A stretch of 64,000 nucleotides of DNA from an uncultured Acidimicrobiales bacterium. Its GTDB lineage: Bacteria; Actinomycetota; Acidimicrobiia; Acidimicrobiales; Bin134. The notes beneath the pieces were generated by a model, which searched no databases, was not told where the DNA came from, and saw only the letters and a program-made list of their open reading frames with translations. Location: contig OX638344.1 in the NCBI GenBank assembly GCA_951813555.1, forward strand, positions 124,001-188,000, written 5' to 3'. Of the stretch, positions 8,834-17,323 are shown piece by piece. The translations under genes were made by a program, and so were the position numbers. The first letter of the stretch is position 1. Each line of letters starts with the position of its first letter.

Positions 8834-9337
8834 ATGGACGATGTAACCCGCCTGTTGGCCTATGAGGAGATCCGCCAGTTAGCGGCCCGGTACGCGGTGG
8901 CAGTGGACCGCCGAGACATAGACGCCCTAATCGAGCTATTCATCGACGATGTGCGAGTGGGGCGGGATGCCTACGGACGCGACGCTTTGCGGGCCAATTT
9001 CGAGGAGCAGCTATCGGCCATTGGACCGTCGATCTTGAACATCGGCACCCACCAGATCGACTTGATCGACGACGACCACGCCACCGGTCACGTCTATTGC
9101 AAATGCGAGGTCGCGGAGGGCGACCGGTGGATTCATCAGGCCATCCGCTACGACGACACCTACGAGCGCCGAGACGGCCACTGGTACATCGTTCGCCGCC
9201 TCCACAAGCTGTTCTACGGCGCCGAGGTGGGGATGAACCCGCTGGGCCTGCCGCCGGCCAACTGGCCCGAGAACCCCGACGGCCTGGGCACCCTCCCCTA
9301 CGAAGACCCCACTTGGCAGGCTTTCAACGACGGCTAG
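8834..9337 (+). CDS. SnoaL-like / NTF2-fold protein (second of two)
   Basis: This 167-residue protein has the same fold as its upstream neighbour. It has an N-terminal helix pair (EEIRQLAARYAVAVDRRD), an acidic segment with LFIDDVRVG, and a strand with GHVYCKCEV followed by DTYERRDGHWYIVRRLHKLF. It also has a proline-rich C-terminal tail that the first copy lacks. Catalytic function is unknown. It is probably co-transcribed with the first SnoaL-like gene. Its TAG stop shares CTAG with the stop of the convergent OB-fold gene. Confidence 0.83.
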   Translation: MDDVTRLLAYEEIRQLAARYAVAVDRRDIDALIELFIDDVRVGRDAYGRDALRANFEEQLSAIGPSILNIGTHQIDLIDDDHATGHVYCKCEVAEGDRWIHQAIRYDDTYERRDGHWYIVRRLHKLFYGAEVGMNPLGLPPANWPENPDGLGTLPYEDPTWQAFNDG

Positions 9338-9747
9338 AGAGCAGGACGGAAACCCAGCAGAGTGGTCTCGTCCACGTCCTCGAAGGCGGCTTCCACGGCC
9401 ATGCCCACCGCGATGTCAGCTACGTCGCAGTCAACCATGTTGCCCACCAGGCGGGGGCCCTCGTCCAGGTCCACCAGGGCGATGGCGAACGGAATGCGGC
9501 TGGACAGAGCCGGGTCGTGGCCGGCCCTATCCACGGTGAAGGAGTACACCGTGCCCCGGCCGCTCAGCTCCCCCCACTCCCAGTCGTCGCCCAGACAATG
9601 AGGGCATCGGCCACGGGGGTAGAAGAAGTATCCGTCGCGGGGGCAGCGCTGGAGCACGACGCGGTGCTTCACCAGGCCATCAAAGTACGGCGCAGTAATT
9701 GGAGTTGGAGTCGGCAGAGGCCGGCCGTCGCTGGAGAAGTGAACCAT
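9334..9747 (-). CDS. DUF35 OB-fold / zinc-ribbon acyl-CoA-associated protein
   Basis: This 137-residue protein has an N-terminal rubredoxin-like zinc ribbon (CPRDGYFFYPRGRCPHC) followed by an OB fold (GRGTVYSFTVDR to VGMAVEAAFEDV). Proteins of this DUF35 type partner with thiolase-fold enzymes and bind acyl-CoA; mycobacterial ChsH2 partnering with Ltp2 is the known example. Its ATG overlaps the TGA of the upstream thiolase-like gene as ATGA, so a translationally coupled two-subunit enzyme is likely. Confidence 0.88.
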   Translation of the reverse strand: MVHFSSDGRPLPTPTPITAPYFDGLVKHRVVLQRCPRDGYFFYPRGRCPHCLGDDWEWGELSGRGTVYSFTVDRAGHDPALSSRIPFAIALVDLDEGPRLVGNMVDCDVADIAVGMAVEAAFEDVDETTLLGFRPAL

Positions 9748-10946
9748 CAGGCCCCCTCCAAGATGAGGGCCACCTGCTCGGCCAGCATCCCGCCGGTGCC
9801 GTTGGCGTAGGCAATGTCGCAGTCGGGCACCTGGCGCTCACCGGCTCGGCCCTGCACTTGGCGCACGGCCTCGGTGATGTGGCTCATGCCGCCGCTCAGC
9901 CCCGCCTGGCCCATGCCCAGCTGCCCGCCGTGGGTGTTCAGGGGCCAGTCGCCGTCGTAGCGCAGGCTGTGCTCGTCGATGAACCGACCGCCTTGGCCCT
10001 TGGGGCAGAACCCGGCGTCCTCGATGGTCAACAGCACGGTGATGGTGTAGCAGTCGTACATAGAGGCCATGTCCACCGCCTCGCGTGACACCCCGGCCAT
10101 GGCGAACGCCCGGTCGGCGGCCAGGCGGATGGGGGTGTCCACGATGTCGGGGGCATAGGTGATGCTCTTGTGGGTGAGGTGCTCGCCGTAGCCGCTCACA
10201 TACACCGGGCGGTGCGGGCACCGGGCAGCCCGCTCGGCGGTGGTCACCAATACCGCCGAGCCGCCGTAGCACGGCATGACGATCTCCAGCAGTTTCAGCG
10301 GGTCGGCCACATAGCGGGAGCTCATCACGTCGTCGACGGTGATGGGCTTGCCGCAGAACACCGCCATGGGGTTGGCCTGGGCGTTGTAGCGGGAGTCCAC
10401 CGCCACTTTGGCCAGAGTCTCCTCGCTGACACCGTATTCGGCCATGTAGCGGCTGGCGGCCATGGCAAAGCTCGGGGTGGCGGCCACCAGCCCGGCGGGA
10501 ATCTCGAACTGCCCCTGGGGCGAACCCCAGACTTCGCCGCCCATGTAGGCCCCCATCTTCATCTTCATCGGGCCGCCGTTGGCGCCCGGCTGGGGCGGGG
10601 CAGGAACCGACGGGGTGAACACCAGAACCGTCTCGCAGATCCCCACCTCAATGGCGGCGGCCGCCCTCCACACCATGCCCGCGGGGGTGGCCCCGCCCAA
10701 GTCGACCACCTCGTTGAAGTTGCTGCGTACCCCCAGGAACTCGGCCAGCGCTGAGGGGGCGAACATCGGCGACTCCCGCAGGCCGTTGATCACCAGCCCG
10801 TCAACCTCGCCCTTGTCCACCTCGGCATCGGCGAGCACCTCAGCCGCCAGCCGGGCACACGCCTCCATGGTGAACATGGGCTCGTCCCACACCCGCTTCG
10901 GCGCCCACTCCGTGAGCGCCACAATCGCTGCCGATCTCTTGCCCAT
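9747..10946 (-). CDS. Thiolase-fold lipid-transfer/aldolase-type protein lacking the thiolase Cys
   Basis: This 399-residue thiolase-superfamily protein resembles SCP-x/Ltp2-type proteins. The region that carries the nucleophilic Cys in true thiolases reads NEVVDLGGATPAGMVWRA around residues 79-96, with no Cys. The C-terminal HGGQLGMGQAGLSGG replaces the usual GHPxGxSG. These features fit an Ltp2-like retro-aldolase better than a thiolase. The directly coupled DUF35 gene supports this, since Ltp2-type enzymes need such a partner. ATG at 10946 was chosen because GAGG lies just upstream; an in-frame GTG three codons earlier is the alternative. The substrate would be a beta-hydroxyacyl-CoA with a ring or side chain, by analogy only. 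Confidence 0.85.
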   Translation of the reverse strand: MGKRSAAIVALTEWAPKRVWDEPMFTMEACARLAAEVLADAEVDKGEVDGLVINGLRESPMFAPSALAEFLGVRSNFNEVVDLGGATPAGMVWRAAAAIEVGICETVLVFTPSVPAPPQPGANGGPMKMKMGAYMGGEVWGSPQGQFEIPAGLVAATPSFAMAASRYMAEYGVSEETLAKVAVDSRYNAQANPMAVFCGKPITVDDVMSSRYVADPLKLLEIVMPCYGGSAVLVTTAERAARCPHRPVYVSGYGEHLTHKSITYAPDIVDTPIRLAADRAFAMAGVSREAVDMASMYDCYTITVLLTIEDAGFCPKGQGGRFIDEHSLRYDGDWPLNTHGGQLGMGQAGLSGGMSHITEAVRQVQGRAGERQVPDCDIAYANGTGGMLAEQVALILEGA

Positions 10947-10953
10947 GCGCCTC

Positions 10954-10959
10954 ACCCTA
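10954..10959 (-). promoter_or_regulatory. Candidate -10 box (TAGGGT) upstream of thiolase-like gene
   Basis: TAGGGT lies 7 nt before the ATG at 10946 on the minus strand. A GAGG also lies here, so transcription could be leaderless or start further upstream with a normal ribosome site. Confidence 0.35.
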
Positions 10960-10997
10960 GCGATCGGCTGGTCAACAGCCTCGGTCTACCTATGACG

Positions 10998-11933
10998 TCA
11001 AGTGCAGAGCGGTTCGAAGCGGTAGCCCTGGTTGGACAACTCGCGGAGCGCACTGTCGAGGCCGATCACCGTTTGCGAACGATCGCCGCCTCCGTCATGA
11101 AGCAGCATGACCACACCGTCTCGGGCGTAATCCACGATGTGCTGGGCGATGTCCTGCGCCGAGATCTGAAGCCAGTCTTTGGGGCTGGTGTCCCATGTAA
11201 CCACAGTCAATCCGTGCTCGGCAGCCCAACCCCGAGTGGAAGCATCCATCGACGCGTAAGGGGGTCTCAAACAGGCGCTGCCCCGATCACCAAGCAATGC
11301 CTGGGTCCTGCCGACCGTTTCGTCGAACTCCTCGCGGGTCAGACCCCCAAGAGCATCGTGATTCCAGGTGTGGTTGCCAAGGGTGTGTCCCTCGTCGAGG
11401 ATCCGCTGGGTGGTGCCGGGATTAGCCTCGACCAGCGACCCGACAACGAAGAACGTGGCCCGAGCTCCATATCGGGCCAATACATCGAGCATCTGGGGCG
11501 TGTAGACGGGATGAGGGCCGTCGTCGAACGTGAGGTACATGACTGGAGCAGACTCGTCGAGAGTCGGAGTGGGAATGGGGGTCGCAGTATTGACCGGTGG
11601 GGTAGGTAGCGTCGTCGGCGTAGGTGTCGCTTCCGTCGTGGGCTGTGGCGCGGTGTCCGGCTCGAGATGCGGGGTCGTACCCGGCTCGGGTTGCGCCGTG
11701 GTCGGCGGCGCGGCACCCGGTTCGGGTTTCGGCGTGATTGGCAGAGTGGTGTCCGGCTCGGATTCCGGCGTGGCTTCCAAACCGGTTGGCACCGGAGTCG
11801 GCGAGTCAGGCTCTAACGGCACTCCCGAGGGAGAGGGAGCAGGCGACATAGAAATACGCGAAGTGGGGGTGCTTTGGCCGCACCCCGCGAGGAGAACGAC
11901 CACAGTGAAGGCAACGGCCCAAAACCGAGTCAT
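10998..11933 (-). CDS. Exported NodB-type polysaccharide deacetylase lipoprotein
   Basis: This 311-residue protein starts with a lipoprotein signal (hydrophobic stretch ending LLAGC, Cys near residue 17). A long Pro/Thr/Glu-rich linker of about 100 residues follows, then a NodB catalytic domain. The metal and catalytic motifs are TFDDGPHPVYT, ATFFVVGS, GHTLGNHTWNHDAL (His-His ligands), RPPYAS and VMLLHDGG. The enzyme removes N- or O-acetyl groups from cell-wall or extracellular polysaccharide outside the membrane. The start is ATG at 11933, directly before the signal peptide and 4 nt after the SDR stop. The linker resembles those of the neighbouring lipoproteins, so the genes may act together in the envelope. 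Confidence 0.92.
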   Translation of the reverse strand: MTRFWAVAFTVVVLLAGCGQSTPTSRISMSPAPSPSGVPLEPDSPTPVPTGLEATPESEPDTTLPITPKPEPGAAPPTTAQPEPGTTPHLEPDTAPQPTTEATPTPTTLPTPPVNTATPIPTPTLDESAPVMYLTFDDGPHPVYTPQMLDVLARYGARATFFVVGSLVEANPGTTQRILDEGHTLGNHTWNHDALGGLTREEFDETVGRTQALLGDRGSACLRPPYASMDASTRGWAAEHGLTVVTWDTSPKDWLQISAQDIAQHIVDYARDGVVMLLHDGGGDRSQTVIGLDSALRELSNQGYRFEPLCT

Positions 11934-11937
11934 GCAA

Positions 11938-12765
11938 CTAGTCGACTTCGGCGGTGGGGGGGACCCTTCGCTCCAACAACGCGTCGTATCGGACTTGGAG
12001 TTGGTTGGCGTAGCTGGGCTTGGTGGGGATGAGAAAGTCGCCAGCTCGAATACCCGCCATGACCGGACCAATCACGTCAGCGGGTGAGATGCCTGCCGCG
12101 GTCATCTTGGAAAGCGACTCCACCACGAAGGCGTTGTCCTCGCTCTCATCAGTGCCGTAGCGATCGTCCCTTACCCGGGCGGTGTGGGCGATGGCGGTGT
12201 CGATGGCGCTGGGAGTAAGTACTGAGGCGCCGATCTTGGCTCCCACCGCGGCCAAGTCCAGCGCCAAACACTCGGTGAGCGAGAACGCGGCGCACTTCGA
12301 CACCACGTAAGGGCTGGAAAACCCACCGGCCACGAACGCGGCCACCGACGCGGTGTTCACAATGTGGCCCTCGGTGTCTTGGGCGATCATCCGGGGCACG
12401 AAGGCCGAGACGCCATTGATGATGCCGTACACGTTCACTCCGAGCACCCAATCCCAATCGGCCTGGGTGCGCTCCCACATGAGCCCGGCCTGGAACACGC
12501 CAGCGTTGTTGAACAGGAGGTCTACCTGCCCGAAGGCATCCCAGGTGGCGTCGGCTAGCGCCTCGACCGAAGCGCGGTCGGCCACGTCCACTTCAACGGC
12601 CACTGCGTCTCCCCCGATGGCGTCGGCGGTGGCGGTGGCCCCAGCGAGGTCGATGTCGGCGGCAACCACCCTGGCTCCCTCGGAGCTGAATCCAGCCGCC
12701 AATGCCGCTCCGATTCCGCTGGCTGCCCCAGTGACTACTGCCACCTTGTTGTCGAAGTCCTGCAT
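11938..12765 (-). CDS. Short-chain dehydrogenase/reductase (SDR)
   Basis: This is a 275-residue classical SDR. It has the cofactor motif TGAASGIG near the N-terminus, an acidic residue after strand 2 (AADID) that suggests NAD preference, NNAG, and the catalytic pair in SSPYVVSK. It oxidises or reduces an alcohol/ketone of unknown identity in the cytoplasm. The gene reads into the deacetylase gene with a 4-nt gap, although the two products work in different compartments. Confidence 0.92.
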   Translation of the reverse strand: MQDFDNKVAVVTGAASGIGAALAAGFSSEGARVVAADIDLAGATATADAIGGDAVAVEVDVADRASVEALADATWDAFGQVDLLFNNAGVFQAGLMWERTQADWDWVLGVNVYGIINGVSAFVPRMIAQDTEGHIVNTASVAAFVAGGFSSPYVVSKCAAFSLTECLALDLAAVGAKIGASVLTPSAIDTAIAHTARVRDDRYGTDESEDNAFVVESLSKMTAAGISPADVIGPVMAGIRAGDFLIPTKPSYANQLQVRYDALLERRVPPTAEVD

Positions 12766-12812
12766 GGCCCCATGCTCGCACGACTCAGCCGCAAATGCCG
12801 GAGCGGAGCCTC

Positions 12813-13991
12813 CTAGGATGCTGTTTCAGGCCAAATCTCGGGGTCGTGGACACCGTCGCCTTCCCGCTCGCAAACGAGGTCTGAGTCTTCGGCCACAAAG
12901 GCGTAGATCCGGCAGGCCGCCAGCGCCACCCATTGATTGGTCAGGTCGAAGAACTCCCCCCGAGCGCTCATGATGGCCAGCGCAAACCAGCTGCCGTCCG
13001 GCAGCACAATGACGCCGGAGTCGATCATCTGCCGGTATTCCGCTGGACAGCAGTTCGGTCGAAGCCAACCCGCCTTGTGCAGCGACGATTCAGCCACTTG
13101 CGGAGGCAGCCGATCAAGCAAGACCCCGTCAAGGTCTCTCGGGGAGTTCAGCGTATGGGACGTGTCCAGCAGCCACTGCTGTAGGGCCGCCGTCGCGTCG
13201 GCATCCAGCAGCTCGCCCTTGTACAGACGGACAAAGAAGAGGGCCAGATCGGCCATAGTGGTGCGGTTGCCGAGGGGATTTTCGGGCCGGAAATCCTCGG
13301 CCACCCGATTTGGATCTTCGAAACGCCACGCCTCCAGTCGGGTGTCGGACAGTTCGGCCACATTCCGGGTCCAGGCGTTCACCTCATCCACTCCCCCGGC
13401 CAGATCGATCATCCGCCCGCCGGCCAAATTGTCGGACAGGATCAAAGCGGCATTGGCCAGCGGTCTCACCGCCTCCACTCCGGCCGCTTCGAGAGCGGCC
13501 GCAGCCCACAGCGGCTTGACCGCGCTGGCCGAGATCCGAGACTCAGTGGCTAGGTACCCGTGGAGTGTTTCGTCGGGAAGCACCAACGCAATTGAGATCT
13601 GCGAGTCGGGGTTCCAGTCTTCGGAGATCTCGGCCAAGTCCTCGAATTCTTCGGCCATAAGGAAGTGGAACTCCTCTGCCAGCGAAGCCAAGAACTCCTC
13701 AGCCGAGCGATCGGGGGTGGGAGTCGGCTCTGGAGTAGCCGAAACCGTTGCCGTCGCCTCAGGGGTTGTCGTGGACAACGGGGCCGGCGTCGGACCCGCT
13801 GATGAAGTCGGGGGCGGCTGGGCGACGATTGCGGCTGACGGCTCCGCTGTCGCGATGGCCTCAACCTCCTCCGGGCTCACCTCCAGCGTCACCTCTGAGC
13901 TGCTGTCGCAGCCGGCAATCCCAGGGAGCAGCCCAATGGCCAACAAAGCCGCGCCGAGCGGCGCTAGGCCGCTGCGCAATCTCAGCCGCAC
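12813..13991 (-). CDS. Lipoprotein with class-A beta-lactamase-like serine hydrolase domain
   Basis: This 392-residue lipoprotein has a lipobox ending AGC with Cys28, a Pro/Thr/Ala-rich linker to about residue 97, and a C-terminal domain with the three serine beta-lactamase/PBP landmarks in order. These are SAVK (Ser156-x-x-Lys159), SDN (186-188) and KAG (306-308). The domain also has Cys residues that could form disulfides. It could be a beta-lactamase, a D,D-peptidase or a penicillin-binding-like lipoprotein; I cannot place the class-A Glu166 equivalent with confidence. GTG at 13991 overlaps the upstream hydrolase stop by 10 nt, so translation is probably coupled. Confidence 0.8.
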   Translation of the reverse strand: MRLRLRSGLAPLGAALLAIGLLPGIAGCDSSSEVTLEVSPEEVEAIATAEPSAAIVAQPPPTSSAGPTPAPLSTTTPEATATVSATPEPTPTPDRSAEEFLASLAEEFHFLMAEEFEDLAEISEDWNPDSQISIALVLPDETLHGYLATESRISASAVKPLWAAAALEAAGVEAVRPLANAALILSDNLAGGRMIDLAGGVDEVNAWTRNVAELSDTRLEAWRFEDPNRVAEDFRPENPLGNRTTMADLALFFVRLYKGELLDADATAALQQWLLDTSHTLNSPRDLDGVLLDRLPPQVAESSLHKAGWLRPNCCPAEYRQMIDSGVIVLPDGSWFALAIMSARGEFFDLTNQWVALAACRIYAFVAEDSDLVCEREGDGVHDPEIWPETAS

Positions 13992-15640
13992 TCGATGTCT
14001 TCGGAGGACAGCACCAGGTCGATGAGATAGTTGTCCACTACCTCGTCCACGCAGGGGTGGCGGCCATAGCTGGTGTGGCCCTGGCCGTTGTAAGTGAGCA
14101 GTACGCCGGTTTCCAGCGCCTCAGCCACTGCCACTGCCCACTCATAGGGTGTGGCGTTGTCGCCTCGGTTCCCGATCACCAGCACAGAGGCCGCCTCCGG
14201 CGCCCGAATCGGCTCGTGCGGGCGGGTCTCAGTGTCAGCCCAATGCACACACATACGGGCCTCGGCCGCTGCGGCTCGTCCGAATTCGCCGGCCTCTTCG
14301 ATCATCCGCCCGATGAGCCGATCCAAGTCGCTCTCGCTCATCCGGCCACCATCGGTACAGCTGATGCTGAAGAACGAGCCGAGATCAACGGCCCCCAGAT
14401 AGAACTGGGCCAGGTCGTGCAAGGGCTGGCCGTCGCCTTCCAGAGCCAGGGCGAATGCCTGATAGAGCAACCGCCACTGCTCTGCGGAGCTATAGGAAAC
14501 GATCACCAAAGCCAGCTGTGCCTCACCCGGTCCTGCCAACACATTGCCCTCGGCATCGAGCAGCGGGTCGGCTTCCAGGGAGTCCATCAGCTGGAGGTAG
14601 GCCGACTTGGGATTGTCGACAATCGGGCACGCTCCATCTCCCAGACAGGTATCGAACACTTCGTCGATCACTCGGGCGAAGCCCCTGATCTGCTCCACCA
14701 GAACATCCTCATGGGTCAACGACGCGTCCAGCACCCCGTCGATCACCACCGCCCGGGCGTTATTGCCATACTGATCGGCGTAGAACTGGCCTAGCACCGT
14801 GCCGTAGCTGTAACCCAGGAAGTTGATCTGATCCTCGCCCAAAGCCTGGCGGATCAAATCCATGTCATGCACGGTCTGCACCGTGCTGATGAGCTCGGCT
14901 CGACCGTTCAAGCCGGCCAAGCAGGCCTCGGCGGCTTGCTGGGCCGCTTCGGCGATCGCGGCCTCGTTCTCCGGGGTGTCGGACAGCGCGCCCACCAGCT
15001 GGAGATTTTCGGCCTCATCACGGCAGTTGGGATTCAGGCTGGCTCTCACCCCCCGGGGGTTCCAACCCACCACGTCGAACCGGGCCAACAACTGGTCGGA
15101 CAGTCCCGCGCCGTATTCCAGAAAGCTGTTCATATCGCCGCCGGGACCACCGGGATTCACCAGCAGCACACCGATGCGACGATCCGGGTCGCCGGCCGGA
15201 AGCATTCCGAGTTCGAGGGTGATGGTTCCGGTGTCCGGATCATCGTGGTCGGCAGGAACTTCCAGCTCAGCGCAGAGATAAACCTGACCGCAGTCCTGGA
15301 AGGCAAAGGCTTCGGGTGCCGGTTGAACCCCAGTGGGGGCCGGCTCTTCAGTAGGCGCAGGCACAACCGCAGTGGGCACCGGCTCTTCAGTAGGCGCAGG
15401 CACAACCGCAGTGGGCACCGGCTCTTCAGTAGGCGCAGGCGCAGCAGCGGTGGGCACCGGCTCTTCGGTAGGCGCAGGCACCGTGGCCTCAGCCGGTGCC
15501 TCCGTCGCGGTCGCGGGGATCTCCGTGGGCGCAGTAATCGATGCGGAAGGCGCATCAGTGCCTTGGGAGCACCCTGCTCCAATCAGCGCCGCCACCAGCA
15601 GCACACCCGCTCCCACAATCGCCTTCGGCTGCCTTCTCAT
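13982..15640 (-). CDS. TAP-type alpha/beta-hydrolase lipoprotein (copy 1)
   Basis: This 552-residue exported lipoprotein has Cys24 after a hydrophobic segment. A linker with four tandem 13-residue Pro/Thr/Glu repeats follows, then an alpha/beta-hydrolase with the nucleophile elbow GYSYGT (Ser278), an oxyanion segment NPGGPGG, the acid in GNRGDNATPYE and the catalytic His in NGQGHTSYG. The C-terminal region matches the TAP-like domain of tripeptidyl aminopeptidases (Streptomyces SlpD/SlpE and mycobacterial relatives). It probably trims peptides or esters outside the membrane. ATG at 15640 is preceded by GGGAGG at 4-5 nt. It is a paralogue of the gene immediately upstream. Confidence 0.92.
   Translation of the reverse strand: MRRQPKAIVGAGVLLVAALIGAGCSQGTDAPSASITAPTEIPATATEAPAEATVPAPTEEPVPTAAAPAPTEEPVPTAVVPAPTEEPVPTAVVPAPTEEPAPTGVQPAPEAFAFQDCGQVYLCAELEVPADHDDPDTGTITLELGMLPAGDPDRRIGVLLVNPGGPGGDMNSFLEYGAGLSDQLLARFDVVGWNPRGVRASLNPNCRDEAENLQLVGALSDTPENEAAIAEAAQQAAEACLAGLNGRAELISTVQTVHDMDLIRQALGEDQINFLGYSYGTVLGQFYADQYGNNARAVVIDGVLDASLTHEDVLVEQIRGFARVIDEVFDTCLGDGACPIVDNPKSAYLQLMDSLEADPLLDAEGNVLAGPGEAQLALVIVSYSSAEQWRLLYQAFALALEGDGQPLHDLAQFYLGAVDLGSFFSISCTDGGRMSESDLDRLIGRMIEEAGEFGRAAAAEARMCVHWADTETRPHEPIRAPEAASVLVIGNRGDNATPYEWAVAVAEALETGVLLTYNGQGHTSYGRHPCVDEVVDNYLIDLVLSSEDIECG
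15333..15488 (-). repeat. Four tandem 39-bp repeats in the lipoprotein linker
   Basis: Four adjacent units of 39 bp encode a 13-residue Pro/Thr/Glu-rich unit of type PAPTEEPVPTAVV. The inner units are nearly identical at the DNA level, which suggests recent slippage. Copy number could change linker length without shifting the frame. Confidence 0.85.
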
Positions 15641-15714
15641 AAACCCTCCCTGGTAGTGACCTGGCCGCCTCAAGATACCCGGGCGCGGTGACTGTTCCGC
15701 AGCAGCCAACAGGC

Positions 15715-17298
15715 TCAACCACACTCCATGTCGCTCGATGGCAAAACCAGATCGACCAGGTAGTCATCCACCACTTGGGTTACGCACGGATGACGACGGT
15801 AGCTGAGGTGACCTTGGCCGTTATAGGTCAACAACACTCCGGTCTCCAGCGCTGCTGCCGCCGACACGGCCCCTTCGTAGGGAGTTGAGTTGTCCCCGCG
15901 GTTGCCGACAACCAACACCGACGATGCCTCGGGGGCGTGGATCGGGCCCACAGGCAATGGTTCGGTTTCGGGCCAGTATTGGCACGGACTGGCAGATGAC
16001 GGCCACAACCAGCTGAACTCGCCAGCCGCCTCCTGACCCCGCTGGGTCAATGCTTCTACTTCGGCTCGGCTCATTCTCCCGACGTCTGCGCAGCGAATGC
16101 TGATCAAAGACCCTCCATCGACTCTTCCCAAATATCCGCTGGCCATAACGTGCAGCATCAGCCCATGCCCCTCTAACGCTCTGGCAATGCCGAGGTGAAA
16201 TGTCGGCCACTTATTGGGTCCATACGTAGCAGCAATGGATGCGAGGCGGACCTCGCCCGGTCCCAAGAGAACATTTCCCTGGGCATCAAGCAATGGCTCT
16301 TCCTCAATTTGCAATGCCAGCTTTTCAACGGCCTCGGCAGGGTCGCCGGGAATCGGACAATTGGAATCTTTCCGGCAGGCATCGAGAACATCCTCGAACA
16401 CAAGCGCTATGCCCTCGATTTGTCTAACCCGCCGATCCTCATGGCTAAGGGCGGGATCTGTGGGTCCGTCGACCACCATCGCCCGAAGATGGGAGCCGTA
16501 TCTGTCGGCATAGTGCAGTCCAAGCAGGGAGCCATAGCTGTATCCCAGGTAACTGATCTGCTCCTCTCCCAACGCTTGGCGGATCAGATCCATGTCATCC
16601 ACCGTCTGCGTGGTGCCTATCAGACTGGCGTACTTACCCAGGCTGCCCACACAGGCGTCGGCTGCCTCTCGGGCTGCGTCTTCTGATGCTGCCTCCTCCT
16701 CCGGAGTGTCTGGTGTCGGATCCAGCAGATACAGCCGTTCGGCTTCTTCCCGACAATCGTGGGGCACACTTCCCATCACACCCCGCGGGTTCCACCCTAC
16801 GACGTCAAACCGTCCCCGCACTTGTGGAGTCAGATTTGCGCCGTGGTCCAAAAAGCCGTTCATTCCGGCTCCAGGTCCACCGGGATTCACCAGCAGCACA
16901 CCGATGCGGCTGTCTTGGCTGGGTGCGGGAAGCATCCCTAATTCCAATGTCACCGTCCCCGCGTCAGGATTGTCATGGTCTGCGGGCACTTCTAGTTCGG
17001 CACAGAGATAGACCTGTCCGCAGTCCTTGAAGGCCAATAGCGCTGATTCCGCAACTGAAGGCTGGGCTGTCGGTGTGGGCTCCGGGTCGACAGCGGGAAC
17101 CGAATGCACCGTCGGAACAGCAGTTTGCTCAGGCGTTGCATCAACCTCCGCAGTTACTTGTTCTGTCGGGTCGGGCGATGACACCAACTCCGGTTCATGC
17201 TCGGAGCCGCTTCCACTGCACCCTGAGGCCAACAATCCCACCGCAGTTGCCACCACCACCGCGCGATACAACACGCTGCAAATTACCCGCTTTGGCAT
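15715..17298 (-). CDS. TAP-type alpha/beta-hydrolase lipoprotein (copy 2)
   Basis: This 527-residue paralogue has the same plan as copy 1. It has a lipobox near Cys27 (LLASGC), a shorter non-repetitive acidic/Pro linker, and a hydrolase domain with NPGGPGAG, GYSYGS, GNRGDNSTPYE and GQGHLSYRRHPC. All triad residues are present, so it should be active. The two copies lie in tandem 74 nt apart and are similar across the whole catalytic domain, which points to gene duplication followed by linker divergence. Confidence 0.92.
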   Translation of the reverse strand: MPKRVICSVLYRAVVVATAVGLLASGCSGSGSEHEPELVSSPDPTEQVTAEVDATPEQTAVPTVHSVPAVDPEPTPTAQPSVAESALLAFKDCGQVYLCAELEVPADHDNPDAGTVTLELGMLPAPSQDSRIGVLLVNPGGPGAGMNGFLDHGANLTPQVRGRFDVVGWNPRGVMGSVPHDCREEAERLYLLDPTPDTPEEEAASEDAAREAADACVGSLGKYASLIGTTQTVDDMDLIRQALGEEQISYLGYSYGSLLGLHYADRYGSHLRAMVVDGPTDPALSHEDRRVRQIEGIALVFEDVLDACRKDSNCPIPGDPAEAVEKLALQIEEEPLLDAQGNVLLGPGEVRLASIAATYGPNKWPTFHLGIARALEGHGLMLHVMASGYLGRVDGGSLISIRCADVGRMSRAEVEALTQRGQEAAGEFSWLWPSSASPCQYWPETEPLPVGPIHAPEASSVLVVGNRGDNSTPYEGAVSAAAALETGVLLTYNGQGHLSYRRHPCVTQVVDDYLVDLVLPSSDMECG

Positions 17299-17323
17299 AG
17301 AAATTGTGGGCAGCCCCAGATTG

